From assembly GCA_036502085.1 (NCBI GenBank), contig DASXZD010000041.1:1-64000 (forward strand): a DNA stretch of 64,000 bases, written 5' to 3'. Positions 16,994 to 24,583 of this stretch are shown in pieces. This stretch comes from PALSA-505 sp036502085. Lineage in GTDB: Bacteria; Actinomycetota; Actinomycetes; Streptosporangiales; Streptosporangiaceae. The notes under the pieces were generated by a model. It did not search any database and was not told the origin of the DNA. It was given only the letters and a program-made list of their open reading frames with translations. The position numbers and the translations under genes were made by a program. Each line of letters opens with the position of its first letter. The stretch's first letter is position 1.

Positions 16994-17620
16994 CTAGGGC
17001 ACCTGCGAGCCTGCCTGCAGCGGCGGCAGCGCGTACAGGCTGTCGATGCTGATCTGCTGGGCGTCGGCGAGCACGGAATCCTGCTGCTTCTGCGCCTTCT
17101 CGGCGGTCTGCTTGGCCAGCTCGGAGGCCAGGCCGCCGAGCTGGCGCACCCCGGTGCCGTCGACCAGCACGTGGCTCGCGGACAGGATCGCGATGCCCTC
17201 CACCCGGCGCCCGGGCCGGTCCGGCGGCGACAGGGCGGCCCCCACCCTGGCCGCCTCGAACGGGTTCGCCGCATGCGCGGCCAGCTTGTCGCGTTCGCTC
17301 AGCGCCCACTGGTGGAACTTCATCACCGCGCCCTGCAGCGGCAGCGCCCGCACGTCACCGGCCGCCAGCCCGAAGCGCTTGCCGTTGCCGAAGCACCGGG
17401 CGTAGGCGACCAGGGCGGCCGACCAGAGCGCCTGCGGAACGACCGGCTCGCGGTCGTCCTCGTCCTTGGCCAGCTCGGCCAGCAGCCGCTTGCAGCACTC
17501 CATCACGAACTGAAGGTCCTGGATGATCAGGGCCTGGTCGGCCAGGACCCGGGCCGACGGCACCTCGAGCGGCACCGTCAGCATCGGCTCGCCTGACCCG
17601 GCCGGGTTTGTCTCGCCCAT
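16994..17620 (-). CDS. hypothetical protein
   Basis: 208 residues, no family recognised. It is soluble, without a signal peptide or membrane segment. The first 70 residues are helical with two Cys (VMECCKRLLAEL). A central stretch WSAALVAYARCFGNGKRFGL and a long charged helix (GGLASELAKQTAEKAQKQQD) follow. The composition and codon use are like the surrounding real genes, which supports coding. No catalytic motif is visible, and the neighbours give no functional hint. Confidence 0.6.
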   Translation of the reverse strand: MGETNPAGSGEPMLTVPLEVPSARVLADQALIIQDLQFVMECCKRLLAELAKDEDDREPVVPQALWSAALVAYARCFGNGKRFGLAAGDVRALPLQGAVMKFHQWALSERDKLAAHAANPFEAARVGAALSPPDRPGRRVEGIAILSASHVLVDGTGVRQLGGLASELAKQTAEKAQKQQDSVLADAQQISIDSLYALPPLQAGSQVP

Positions 17621-17714
17621 GATGCCTCGTTCCGGCTGCTGACCTTGCGCTGGCGTGGGCTTCCACGATCACACGGGGGCGGCTGGCGTCCCGTCTCACA
17701 TCGGGACAGGCCGG

Positions 17715-18881
17715 TCAGCCGGCCGGGCCTGAGCCGAGCACGATCGTGGCGGTGTGGCTCTGGCCGGCCTGATCGGTCCAGCCGATGCTGATCTTGTCGC
17801 CGGGCCGGTACCCGGTCAGCAGCGACCGGATGCTCGTCGATGAGCTGATGCTGTGGCCGCCGAGCGAGGTGATGACGTCGCCGCCGGTCAGGCCCGCCTG
17901 CGCGACGGCCGAGCCGGCCTCGACGCCGACGACCTGCGCCCCGGCGGTCGCCCCGCCGAACGGCGAGCCGGCCGAGGAGCTGACCTGGATGCCGAGGAAC
18001 GCGGTGGCGCCGATGTGCACGGTGGCCGAGGACGTGCCCGCCTCGATCTGCCGGGCGAGGGCGACGGCATGGTTGATCGGGATGGTGAACGCCTGGGTGG
18101 TGCTGCTCGCGCTGAGCTGGTACGGGGATCCGGACGAGGCCGCGGTGTCGATGCCGATCACCTGGCCCGACTTGCTGGTCAGCGGGCCGCCGGAGTCTCC
18201 GGGCTGGATCCCGGCGTTGGTCCGGATGAGCCCGGTCAGCCGCTCAGAGACGCCGGACGACTCGTCGCTGGCGGTGATCGACTTGCCCAGGCCGGTGACG
18301 GTGCCGGTCGCGACCGACGGGGTGCCGTTCTTGCCGCCGGCGTTGCCGATCGCGATGACCTTGTCGCCCACCCGGACCTGCGAGGAGTCGCCGAGGTCGG
18401 CGGTGGTCAGGCCCGATGCCCCGGTCAGCTTCAGCACCGCGATGTCGTTGTCCTGGCTGTAGCCGACCACGGTGGCCGGGTAGACGCGGCCGTTGCCCAC
18501 GTCCCGCACCTTGATCGACGTGGCACCGTTGATCACGTGGTTGTTGGTGAGGATCAGCCCGGACGAGGTGAGCACGATCCCGGTGCCGGCCGCCTCGCCG
18601 TTCTGGTAGCCGAGCGTGCTGACCACGTCGACGATGCCGGGGTCGGTCTTGGCCACGACCTGGGAAGTGCTCAGCGCGGTCGTTCCGGCCGCGGCCGTCG
18701 CCGCCCAGGCGGTACCCGCGCCGGCCGCCAGGGCCGCCGCGGCGGTGAGGGCGAGCATCCGCAGCCGCGGCCGCCGGGTGAACCCGGGCGGCGGCCCTGT
18801 TTGCCCGGGCGCAGGCCCGTACGGCCCGTACGAGTGCGGGCTAACTGCTGACTCAGGCGGGACCGGTGGCTCCTGGTACAT
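17715..18881 (-). CDS. membrane-anchored HtrA/trypsin-like serine protease with PDZ domain
   Basis: 388 residues. A Pro/Gly/Tyr-rich cytoplasmic tail (residues 1-38) is followed by one membrane segment (LRMLALTAAAALAAGAGTAW). The chymotrypsin fold then carries the full triad: His in ILTNNHVINGA, Asp in DNDIAVLKLTG, and Ser in IQPGDSGGPLT. A C-terminal PDZ domain includes GSAVAQAGLTGGDVITSLGG. Such proteins degrade or sense misfolded proteins outside the membrane and are often controlled by MprAB- or SigE-type systems; no such regulator is in the window. It is monocistronic. Confidence 0.9.
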   Translation of the reverse strand: MYQEPPVPPESAVSPHSYGPYGPAPGQTGPPPGFTRRPRLRMLALTAAAALAAGAGTAWAATAAAGTTALSTSQVVAKTDPGIVDVVSTLGYQNGEAAGTGIVLTSSGLILTNNHVINGATSIKVRDVGNGRVYPATVVGYSQDNDIAVLKLTGASGLTTADLGDSSQVRVGDKVIAIGNAGGKNGTPSVATGTVTGLGKSITASDESSGVSERLTGLIRTNAGIQPGDSGGPLTSKSGQVIGIDTAASSGSPYQLSASSTTQAFTIPINHAVALARQIEAGTSSATVHIGATAFLGIQVSSSAGSPFGGATAGAQVVGVEAGSAVAQAGLTGGDVITSLGGHSISSSTSIRSLLTGYRPGDKISIGWTDQAGQSHTATIVLGSGPAG

Positions 18882-19055
18882 GGCCGTCTCCCTCGATGCG
18901 TGTCATCGTGCGTCTTTCCTCTACAGTGCGACGCGCATCTGGAGACAAACTCAGGGACAGCTGATGCTTCCTGCCAAGTTAGCTGAACAGAAGCTGAAGG
19001 GAATCTAGGCCGAAGGTGAAGCGCGCCGGGCGATGCTGATCCGCCGACTGGCCGC

Positions 19056-19790
19056 TCAGGCCAGTTTACCTTCTAGCGCGGCGCGGCGGCCAGCCGCGTA
19101 CCCGGGCCGGTTCGTGACCAGCACGCCGACCCGCGGATCGGCGATGAACCGGTCGATCATCCGGTCGTCATCGACCGTCCACACCATCGTGCCGATGCCG
19201 TGCCGCCTGCACTGATCCAGCACGCCGATGCGGGCCAGCTTGTAGTTCACCGCCACCCAGTCCGCCCGGCAGGCGCGGACCCGGCGCAGCGGGAACAGCT
19301 CGCGGTAGCGGATCGCGCCCCACCTGTACTTCAGCACGTCCGTCAGGCTGCGGCCGAGCGACAGCGCGGCCCGGACGCCAGGGAACGCCTGCTTGATCCG
19401 CGCGACCGACTCATCCTCCAGCGTCGAGACGATGAAGTCCTGCCCGCCGAAGGTTTCCAGCGCGAGCCTGATCACCTCGTCCTCGTAGCCGGTCTCCTTG
19501 AGATCGAGATGCCCCATGACCTTCCCGGCCAGCAGCCCCATCACCTCGTCGACCCGCGGGACAGCGTAGCCCAGCCGGTCGCACAGCTCCGGGTATCCCA
19601 GCTCGGCGACCAGCGGGCCGTCGTGCGGGCAGCGCGCGTCGTGGCAGACGACCAGGACCCCGTCCCGCGTCCTGCGGACGTCAAACTCCGCGTATTCCGC
19701 TCCGCAGGCCAGCGCCGACCGGTAGGCCTTGTAGGTCGCGGGACGGGCGTGCTCCGCGCCGCCCTTGTGCGCGCAGATCGCGGTCGTCAT
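19056..19790 (-). CDS. glycerophosphodiester phosphodiesterase family protein
   Basis: 244 residues with the GDPD barrel. The first motif is CAHKGGAEHARPATYKAY (most relatives have HRG), followed by GAEYAEFDVRRTRDGVLVV with metal-binding Glu and Asp, then CHDARCP. The C-terminal strand includes GTMVWTVDDDRMIDRF, the usual W(T/P)V motif. It hydrolyses glycerophosphodiesters to glycerol-3-phosphate and alcohols. No signal peptide is seen, so it is probably cytoplasmic. It lies 10 nt after the carbonic anhydrase gene and may be cotranscribed with it. Confidence 0.85.
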   Translation of the reverse strand: MTTAICAHKGGAEHARPATYKAYRSALACGAEYAEFDVRRTRDGVLVVCHDARCPHDGPLVAELGYPELCDRLGYAVPRVDEVMGLLAGKVMGHLDLKETGYEDEVIRLALETFGGQDFIVSTLEDESVARIKQAFPGVRAALSLGRSLTDVLKYRWGAIRYRELFPLRRVRACRADWVAVNYKLARIGVLDQCRRHGIGTMVWTVDDDRMIDRFIADPRVGVLVTNRPGYAAGRRAALEGKLA

Positions 19791-19800
19791 CGGGTTCCCG

Positions 19801-20217
19801 CTACGGGGTTCCCGCGATGACCCGCATGGTGTGGTCCTCCACCGAGTACAGGCCGCCCCAGACCGTGACCTGCGGGCTCAGCGCCCCGCCGCTGCGCAGC
19901 CGCCCGACGTCCTCCAGCACGCTCGCCAGCGGGTCGGAGATCGGCATGAAGTCGATGTCCACGCCCGTCTTGAGGATGAGTTCCTCGTTGCTGACCGCCT
20001 GCAGGCGGCAGTCGGTGTGGTGCACCACGCCCACATCGGTCACGCCCAGCAGCCTGGTGCAGAGCACCAGGCTGCGCAGCACGTCATCGGTCACCCGCCC
20101 GCCGCCGTTGCGCAGCACGAACGACGCAGCCGCGGCGTCTCCCAGCACGCCGGGCAGCCGCACGCGCGGATCCATGCAGGTGACGATGGCGGTATGCGGG
20201 GGTTTGCTGGTAGTCAT
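19801..20217 (-). CDS. beta-carbonic anhydrase-like protein
   Basis: 138 residues, shorter than most beta-class enzymes (about 160-220). The zinc and catalytic residues are all present: Cys14-x-Asp16-x-Arg18 in VTCMDPRVR, and His67-x-x-Cys70 in VVHHTDC. The enzyme interconverts CO2 and bicarbonate in the cytoplasm. TACAGT followed by AAGAGGG lies directly before the ATG, giving either a ribosome site or a nearly leaderless start. It probably heads a two-gene operon with the phosphodiesterase. Confidence 0.85.
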   Translation of the reverse strand: MTTSKPPHTAIVTCMDPRVRLPGVLGDAAAASFVLRNGGGRVTDDVLRSLVLCTRLLGVTDVGVVHHTDCRLQAVSNEELILKTGVDIDFMPISDPLASVLEDVGRLRSGGALSPQVTVWGGLYSVEDHTMRVIAGTP

Positions 20218-20243
20218 CCCTCTTACTGTAGATGAGGGTCAGA

Positions 20244-21665
20244 TCATGACGGATAGCAGTAGGAGTCGCTGGACGCGTCCCCGCCCTGCAGCCTGACCTG
20301 ATGCACCCGGCGGCCGCGGAACACCTCGCCCTCGGGGAAGAACCGCTCGTCCAGCGAGATCCCCCCGCCCGCGGCCACGTCGAGCTTGGCCATCCACGCG
20401 CCCACGCCCTCGGGGTAGAACTGCTCGTCCCAGGCGCCGTAGAGCGAGTTGGTGAAGTACACCCGCTCGCCGTCCCTGCTCACCTCGACCATCTGCGGGC
20501 CGCCGCGCAGCGGCTGATCCGGCCGGGACGGGTGCGGGACCCGGCCGACGATGCCCCCGATCCGCACCGACCCGGTCTCGCGCGGGCGGAACGGATCGGT
20601 GACGTCAAACTGCTTCAGCTCGCCGGTCCCCCAGCAGGAGACGTAGAGGAAGCGGTCATCGACGGACAGGTCGATGTCGGTGACCAGCGGCGGCACGGCG
20701 CCGAAGCCCTGCAGGAGCGGCGGCAGCTGCTCAGCCGGGGCCGGTTCGGCCGGGATCGTGATGACCTTGGTCGCGGTCCACCGGGCGTCGCCGGTCGCGG
20801 CCGGATCCTCGTGCCACAGCCAGATCGACGCGGACAGGTCCTCCACGCTGACCACGACGCCGAGGAAGCCGTACTTCTTCGTCGGGTCGTGCGCCGGCCG
20901 CAGCTCGAGTGCCATCTGGTACTGGTCGCCCAGGTCCACGGTCTGCACGTGCTTGCCCTGGCCCAGGTCCCAGAAGTGGATCTGGTGGCCGTACTTGCGG
21001 CCGAGCAGCAGCTCGGGAACGATCCCGTCCTCGATCATCGACGGCGTGCCCCACTCGGAGGTCACGGCGATGTCGCCGGACAGGTGCCACCACAGGTCGT
21101 AGGCCAGGTACTGGTCGCCGCGATCCGCCTCCCACCGGCCGGTGACCTCGAACGAGTCGTGGTCGATCAGCGCCACCCCGCCCGGGCCTTCCTGGCCGTT
21201 GGCGCCGCCCAGGCAGGACATGTACAGGCCGCCGGGGCCGCAGTGCACGGTATGCGGGCGCGAGTAGCCGGCCTTCCCGGCCAGCTCCCCGGCCTCGACC
21301 ACCTTGACCAGCTTCGGCGCGGCCGGGTCGTCCTTGGTGTCCAGGATGTAGATCCGCGACGAGCGCAGCCCGGGGACAACCAGGTAGCGGCGCTCGGCGT
21401 GCAGCGCGTGGTCGCCGTGGCACAGCGCGCTCGAGCAGACGTTCCAGCCGAAATGATGCAGTTCGTCACCCAGCTCCGGCAGCTCGGTAAACCCGATCAC
21501 CGTGCCGTAGCCGGCCGACGAGGCATCGACATCGACCACGGCCAGCGCATCCGGCTGCTCGGCCGGCCGGGAGAAGGCCGCGACGTAGGCCAGCTTCTCG
21601 GCCGGTGCCGCCGCCGCGGCGCCCGGCGACCGATAGAACGTGGGGTCCATCTCGGGGTGGGTCAC
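20244..21665 (-). CDS. selenium-binding protein family (SBP56 / methanethiol oxidase-like)
   Basis: 473 residues with the complete SBP56/SELENBP1 pattern: FGWNVCSSALCHGDH, SRIYILDTKDDP, YSRPHTVHCGPGGLYMSCLG, WWHLSGDIAVTSEWGTPSM, YGHQIHFWDLGQGKHVQTVD, TDIDLSVDDRFLYVSCWGTG and GGPQMVEVSRDGERVYFTNS. The His and Cys residues that bind metal in the family are retained. Human and bacterial members oxidise methanethiol to formaldehyde, H2S and peroxide, which is the most likely activity here. It is a cytoplasmic beta-propeller, transcribed alone. Confidence 0.9.
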   Translation of the reverse strand: MTHPEMDPTFYRSPGAAAAAPAEKLAYVAAFSRPAEQPDALAVVDVDASSAGYGTVIGFTELPELGDELHHFGWNVCSSALCHGDHALHAERRYLVVPGLRSSRIYILDTKDDPAAPKLVKVVEAGELAGKAGYSRPHTVHCGPGGLYMSCLGGANGQEGPGGVALIDHDSFEVTGRWEADRGDQYLAYDLWWHLSGDIAVTSEWGTPSMIEDGIVPELLLGRKYGHQIHFWDLGQGKHVQTVDLGDQYQMALELRPAHDPTKKYGFLGVVVSVEDLSASIWLWHEDPAATGDARWTATKVITIPAEPAPAEQLPPLLQGFGAVPPLVTDIDLSVDDRFLYVSCWGTGELKQFDVTDPFRPRETGSVRIGGIVGRVPHPSRPDQPLRGGPQMVEVSRDGERVYFTNSLYGAWDEQFYPEGVGAWMAKLDVAAGGGISLDERFFPEGEVFRGRRVHQVRLQGGDASSDSYCYPS

Positions 21666-21717
21666 AGCACTCTCCTTACGTTGCTACGGCCGGGGTAGTT
21701 CCTACCCGCCGGCGGAT

Positions 21718-22263
21718 GTGTCACGCTCCGCACCGCAGCCGGCCGCCGCCGCCCCGGCACCCGCTTACGTGCCGGCCACGCGGACGCTCAGGTACGGCAT
21801 GCGCGGCCCCGACGTCAGGCGGCTGCAGGCCCGGCTGGCGCAGCTCAGTTACTACCCGGGGCCGCGGGACGGCCGGTTCGGCCTGGACACGCTCGGCGCC
21901 GAGCGAGTCGAGGTCGACCTGAGGCATGAGGTGCTCTACGTCTACCACCATAACCAGGTCGTGCTGATCAGCCACGTCTCCTCCGGCGGCGGGTACTACT
22001 ACTGCGTCGGCGGCTCGTGCGCGTACGCGGTCACGCCGGCCGGCAACTTCCGCACGCTGTCGCGGGACAGCGGCTGGCACGTGGCACCGCTCGGGCTGCT
22101 GTACAACCCGGTGTTCTTCCATGGCGGCTACGCGATCCACGGTGACACCGAGGTGCCGCTGCAGCCGGTGTCACACGGCTGCGTCCGCATCCCGATGGAC
22201 GTCGCGAACATCTTCCCGCGCCTCGTCCCGCGCAACGGCATACCCGTCTACGTCCGCCGCTGA
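21718..22263 (+). CDS. L,D-transpeptidase (YkuD) with shortened peptidoglycan-binding domain
   Basis: The catalytic YkuD domain is intact: YAIHGDTEVPLQPVSHGCVR contains the His and the SHGC nucleophile motif. Upstream lies the start of a PG_binding_1 domain (LRYGMRGPDVRRLQARLAQL), but after GPRDGRFGLDTL the sequence jumps straight to AERVEVDLRHEVLYVY. The second half of the wall-binding domain and the usual linker are missing. No signal peptide or lipobox is seen. The frame runs back to an ATG at 21640, inside the divergent SBP56 gene; I use the GTG at 21718. Its product would cross-link peptidoglycan, but without an export signal it may be non-functional. Confidence 0.6.
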   Translation: MSRSAPQPAAAAPAPAYVPATRTLRYGMRGPDVRRLQARLAQLSYYPGPRDGRFGLDTLGAERVEVDLRHEVLYVYHHNQVVLISHVSSGGGYYYCVGGSCAYAVTPAGNFRTLSRDSGWHVAPLGLLYNPVFFHGGYAIHGDTEVPLQPVSHGCVRIPMDVANIFPRLVPRNGIPVYVRR

Positions 22264-22269
22264 GGCCGG

Positions 22270-23388
22270 TCAGCCCCAGACCTCCCTGGCCGTCTCGGCG
22301 ATCAGGCGCAGCTTGGCCGCCTGCTCGCCGACGGTCAGCTTGTTGCCCTCGACCGTGGAGGAGAAGCCGCACTGCGGCGAGAGGCAGAGCTGGTCCAGCG
22401 GCACGTGCCTGCTGGCCTCGTCGATCCGGCGCTTCAGCGCGTCCTTGGACTCCAGCTCGCCGCGCTTGGTCGTGACCAGGCCGAGCACCACCATCTTGCC
22501 GGGCGGGACAAAACGCAGCGGCTCGAAGCCGCCGGACCGCTCGTCGTCGTACTCCAGGAAGAAGCCGTCCACGTTCAGCTCGCCGAACAGCGCCTCCGCC
22601 ACGAAGTCGTAGCCGCCCTCGGCCGCCCACGAGGACTGGAAGTTGCCCCGGCACATGTGCGTGGTTACGGTGAGCCCCGCCGGCCTGCCAGCCAGGGCGG
22701 CGTTCATTTGGCGGATGTAGCGCAGGTGCAGGTGCTCGGCGTCCTCGCCGCGCCCGGCGATCTCGGCCCGCTGCGCCGGGTCGTTCAGGTAGGCCAGGCT
22801 GGTGTCGTCGAACTGCAGGTACGTGCAGCCCAGCGCGGCCAGCCGCCGGACCTGCTCGGCGTAGGCAGCCGACAGGTCGCTCCAGAACTCCTCGATGTCG
22901 GGGTAGATGCGGGGGTCGATCGAGGCCGGCCCGCCGCGGTAGTGCACCATGCTCGGCGACGGGATCGTGAGCTTGGGCGTCAGCGGCCCGGCCACCGAGC
23001 GCAGGTAGCCGAAGTCTTCCCCGAAGATCGTTTCGGTCAGCCGGATCCGGTCGTGGATGCGCAGCGCCGCCGGGGTGAACTCGATCGTCCCCTGCGCGTT
23101 GCGGAATCGGACCGCCAGGTTGCCCGGGGACTTGCTGATCCCGCCCAGCCGGTAGATGAAGTCCATGTGCCAGGAGGCACGGCGGAACTCGCCGTCCGTC
23201 ACGGTCTGCAGCCCCGCCTCGCGCTGCATGGCGGCGACCCCCGCGATGGCCCGGTCCTCAGCGGCGCGCAGCGCGCTGACGTCGATCCGCCCGGTGGCGA
23301 AGTCATCCCGCGCCGCCAGCAGCTCAGGCGGCCGGAGCAGGCTGCCCACATGGTCGGCCCGGAACGGCGGAGCACTGCGCACGGTCAT
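22270..23388 (-). CDS. cobalamin-independent methionine-synthase-like (MetE C-terminal type) methyltransferase
   Basis: 372 residues, matching the stand-alone MetE C-terminal barrel (YxjG/YxjH type). Markers are FRADHVGSLLRPPEL, TVTDGEFRRASWHMDF, YLQFDDTSLAYL and the zinc site residues in TVTTHMCRGNF and LCLSPQCGFSS. It lacks the N-terminal MetE half, so it probably uses another methyl donor or substrate, as proposed for such proteins in sulphur salvage. It lies 3 nt downstream of the VapC-like gene; this may be chance adjacency. The convergent L,D-transpeptidase gene ends 6 nt away. Confidence 0.85.
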   Translation of the reverse strand: MTVRSAPPFRADHVGSLLRPPELLAARDDFATGRIDVSALRAAEDRAIAGVAAMQREAGLQTVTDGEFRRASWHMDFIYRLGGISKSPGNLAVRFRNAQGTIEFTPAALRIHDRIRLTETIFGEDFGYLRSVAGPLTPKLTIPSPSMVHYRGGPASIDPRIYPDIEEFWSDLSAAYAEQVRRLAALGCTYLQFDDTSLAYLNDPAQRAEIAGRGEDAEHLHLRYIRQMNAALAGRPAGLTVTTHMCRGNFQSSWAAEGGYDFVAEALFGELNVDGFFLEYDDERSGGFEPLRFVPPGKMVVLGLVTTKRGELESKDALKRRIDEASRHVPLDQLCLSPQCGFSSTVEGNKLTVGEQAAKLRLIAETAREVWG

Positions 23389-23391
23389 GAT

Positions 23392-23820
23392 TCACCTCTC
23401 ATCGTGGTCGGCAGGCAGGATCGTGAACGCCTCCGCGTGCAGCGGCCGCATCACGCGGAAGTGCCGCTCGTCCAGGGTCAGCACCCGCGTCGTCCGGTAC
23501 CTGGCGGCCAGTACGACGATGGACGCGTCCGCCAGGCCGATGCGCTGGTCGGAGTACTGCCCGGCTACGGCAGCGGCCTGCGCGACGTCCCGCGGGCTGA
23601 ACTCGACCAGCGCGAAGACGCCGTCGGCAACATCGCGCAGCAGATCTAGCTCGGCCTTGATCCCCGCGTTGCGGAGGATCAGGTAGTCGAGTTCCGCGAG
23701 GACGAACGGGGAAATGATGACGGGCCCGGGGTCGCTCTCGTAGACCGTGCGAGCCTCCTGATGCGGCCGTGTGTCGTGCCCGAACGCCGCCAGCAGGCCG
23801 CTCGTGTCGGCGATGATCAC
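23392..23820 (-). CDS. PIN-domain ribonuclease toxin (VapC-like)
   Basis: 142 residues with a PIN fold: IIADTSGLLAAF (catalytic Asp), PFVLAELDYL (Glu) and RIGLADASIVVLAARY with the third acidic cluster, then VLTLDERHF. These residues bind Mg for single-strand RNA cleavage, as in VapC toxins. The start overlaps the upstream ribbon-helix-helix antitoxin gene by 4 nt, the standard toxin-antitoxin arrangement. The RNA target is unknown. Confidence 0.88.
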   Translation of the reverse strand: MIIADTSGLLAAFGHDTRPHQEARTVYESDPGPVIISPFVLAELDYLILRNAGIKAELDLLRDVADGVFALVEFSPRDVAQAAAVAGQYSDQRIGLADASIVVLAARYRTTRVLTLDERHFRVMRPLHAEAFTILPADHDER

Positions 23821-24047
23821 TGCTGGCCGAATCCGCCGGCGAGCAGCTCATCGACCTTGAAGGGCAGGTCGGGATCACCGAACTCGATAGCGCCGACCAG
23901 GCGCGAGCGCGGACCAGGAAGCATGGCCGTAAGCCATCCTTCGAGGGCGCTGCGGATGATCCGCGCCTCAGACTCCCCCGAAGCCCGCGCCGCCTCGGAC
24001 AAGCGCTCTTTGAGGTCGTCAGGCAAGTACACAGTGGTCTTTACCAT
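23817..24047 (-). CDS. ribbon-helix-helix antitoxin (VapB-like)
   Basis: 76 residues. The first 45 form an RHH (CopG/MetJ) DNA-binding unit: VKTTVYLPDDLKERLSEAAR, then ASGESEARIIRSALEGWL. The C-terminal tail should wrap the VapC-like toxin. A 12-bp palindrome sits immediately before the ATG and overlaps the predicted -10 box, so autorepression is likely. The mRNA is probably leaderless. Confidence 0.88.
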   Translation of the reverse strand: MVKTTVYLPDDLKERLSEAARASGESEARIIRSALEGWLTAMLPGPRSRLVGAIEFGDPDLPFKVDELLAGGFGQQ

Positions 24048-24052
24048 ACCTA

Positions 24053-24064
24053 TAGGGTACCCTA
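24053..24064 (-). promoter_or_regulatory. palindromic operator and leaderless -10 of the vapBC-like pair
   Basis: TAGGGTACCCTA is a perfect 12-bp palindrome. On the minus strand it contains TACCCT (TAnnnT) ending at 24054, exactly 7 nt before the A of the ATG at 24047. A dimer of the RHH antitoxin bound here would block RNA polymerase. A half-site-like GTAGGG repeats further upstream. Confidence 0.6.
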
Positions 24065-24092
24065 CGCTGCCCTACATCCAGCCGACGAACGC

Positions 24093-24554
24093 CTAGGCCA
24101 GGGCGCCGTCGGCGGCGTAGGAGAACAGCCGCGCGGCCTGCAGCCGGATCCAGCTGTCGACCCAGTCGCCGGTTACGGCGGACCGTACCTCATGCGGCAC
24201 GCCGTCGGCCGCGACCGCCTCGGCCGGGCCCTCGATCAGCACGACGATGTGGTCGTTCCTGTCGCCTTCGGTGACGGTCATGGTCAGCCAGGGCATACGC
24301 CGCACGTTCCGCTCCCGCACCGCGCCGGCCACCGTCGGCAGCCAGAACATCGCGCCGGTCCTGACGTACGACGACATGGCGGCGTGCGCGCGGCCGTCCG
24401 GGCGGCTGGTGCCGATCACCGCGAACGCGCGCCGATCGAGGTAGTCCGCCAGCTGCCCCGCGCCGAGCCTGCGCTCCGCCGGGTAGGCCGCGACCGTGGC
24501 ACTGGTCGCCCGCGCAAAGGACTGGTCCTGCAGCACGCCGAGATCTTCGCTCAC
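24093..24554 (-). CDS. pyridoxamine-5'-phosphate-oxidase-fold (split-barrel) flavin/F420-type protein
   Basis: 153 residues with the split-barrel pattern: LDRRAFAVIGTSRPDGRAHA, SYVRTGAMFWLPTVAGAVRE and RNVRRMPWLTMTVTEGDRND. This family binds FMN, F420 or heme and reduces or degrades small molecules; actinomycetes carry many paralogues. The substrate and cofactor cannot be distinguished by eye. It is monocistronic, 29 nt before the convergent end of nothing larger than the MoxR-VWA gene that precedes it on the same strand. Confidence 0.75.
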   Translation of the reverse strand: MSEDLGVLQDQSFARATSATVAAYPAERRLGAGQLADYLDRRAFAVIGTSRPDGRAHAAMSSYVRTGAMFWLPTVAGAVRERNVRRMPWLTMTVTEGDRNDHIVVLIEGPAEAVAADGVPHEVRSAVTGDWVDSWIRLQAARLFSYAADGALA

Positions 24555-24583
24555 ACCGCGGTTCTACCCGCTATCCGGGCGGA

